A stretch of 33,408 nt of DNA from Candidatus Heimdallarchaeota archaeon LC_3 (GTDB lineage Archaea > Asgardarchaeota > Heimdallarchaeia > Hodarchaeales > LC-3), in NCBI GenBank assembly GCA_001940645.1, contig MDVS01000019.1, positions 1 through 33,408 of the forward strand, written 5' to 3'. The notes beneath the pieces are model-generated. The model did no database searches, had not been told where the DNA came from, and saw only the letters and a program-made list of their open reading frames with translations. Positions 33,042-33,408 of the stretch are shown piece by piece. The stretch's first letter is position 1, and each line of letters opens with the position of its first letter. A program made the position numbers and the translations under genes.

Positions 33042-33408
33042 TGCAAAACTAACAATGATTAATGAAAGAAGTGAAAAAAGGAACCCAATAAAAGGAAAAA
33101 TTTCATTCCAATCTTAGTAGAGCATAATAAAACATTCTTGTAATTAACCTTTTCTATTTTTCAAAATTTCTTTGTTAATGTAGAAAAATTATTTGTAATA
33201 CTGGTCCAATTTACCTTCTTAATGCAAACCTAATAATATCAATCATCACAAGACTTATTAATTATTGATAGAATACCAGTTGTCTGATTAATTCATTCCT
33301 AAATCTTGTAAATAAAAGGTTTGCAAATTTATTCAAGTAAATATGTTAAAAACTTTAAAAAATGTGATTAGCACATAAAAAAAATCTTTAATCAGAATTT
33401 CTTTTTTA
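33042..33408. other. Non-coding end of the window, 367 bases
   Basis: AT-rich. Apart from the in-frame 24-codon extension of the previous gene (to TAA at about 33115), I see no ORF, RNA gene or repeat that I would support. Confidence 0.5.

Noticed and set aside
1..33408. tRNA, rRNA or mobile-element genes
   Set aside because: I looked for GC-rich folded segments, T-loop-like GTTCGA with paired stems, transposase motifs and terminal repeats, and found none that held up.

Overview
The window looks like chromosomal DNA from an Asgard archaeon. It is very AT-rich. It carries a tail-less 68-residue archaeal histone, a canonical Ras/Rab-like small GTPase plus a second GTPase with ruined G motifs, two proteins with a longin-like soluble domain, a receiver-PAS protein, an M42 aminopeptidase and many 7TM or multi-pass membrane proteins. 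Several genes appear leaderless, with a TATA box about 23-28 bases upstream of the start; others use GGTGAT or GGAGG Shine-Dalgarno (SD) sequences. The lineage call is inference, since no marker gene such as rRNA is present. I see no tRNA, rRNA, CRISPR array, IS element or transposase.

Layout: 1-2400 holds an M42 peptidase and a receiver/PAS protein split by one in-frame TAA. 2400-5450 holds a degenerate GTPase tightly followed by an amidase, then a divergent pair (a CaMKII-association-domain-like protein and a DUF1801-like protein). 5580-8470 has a site-2 protease, a longin-like protein and a 7TM protein. 8547-12251 is a 1234-residue membrane protein with a DUF362 domain and C-terminal helices resembling the lycopene-cyclase repeat. 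12500-16710 has a winged-helix regulator, a membrane protein, a secreted protein with two RskA-like domains, a cyclotransferase-like protein, the canonical GTPase and an esterase. 16850-21410 has a small helical-repeat protein, a TPR-low-molecular-weight-phosphatase fusion, a Cys-rich DUF2085-like membrane protein, an SPL-like radical SAM protein and a small anchored protein. 21630-27380 has a large surface protein, a Cas4-like/DUF2779 nuclease, a methyltransferase and the histone. 27866-33041 has a kinase/winged-helix fusion, a four-gene regulator/membrane cassette and a 7TM-longin fusion.

The genes are mostly single units on alternating strands. The clearest co-transcribed groups are 2419-4516 (GTPase then amidase) and 29930-31908 (HTH, membrane, membrane, HTH, with overlap or short spacing). 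The most unusual items are the TPR-phosphatase fusion, the periodic CxxxC tail, the kinase-winged-helix fusion, the 7TM-longin fusion with its stand-alone relative in the same window, and a decayed copy of the 31101-31661 membrane gene lying just upstream of the cassette, which points to an earlier duplication there. All functional assignments come from reading motifs by eye; no database search was run.
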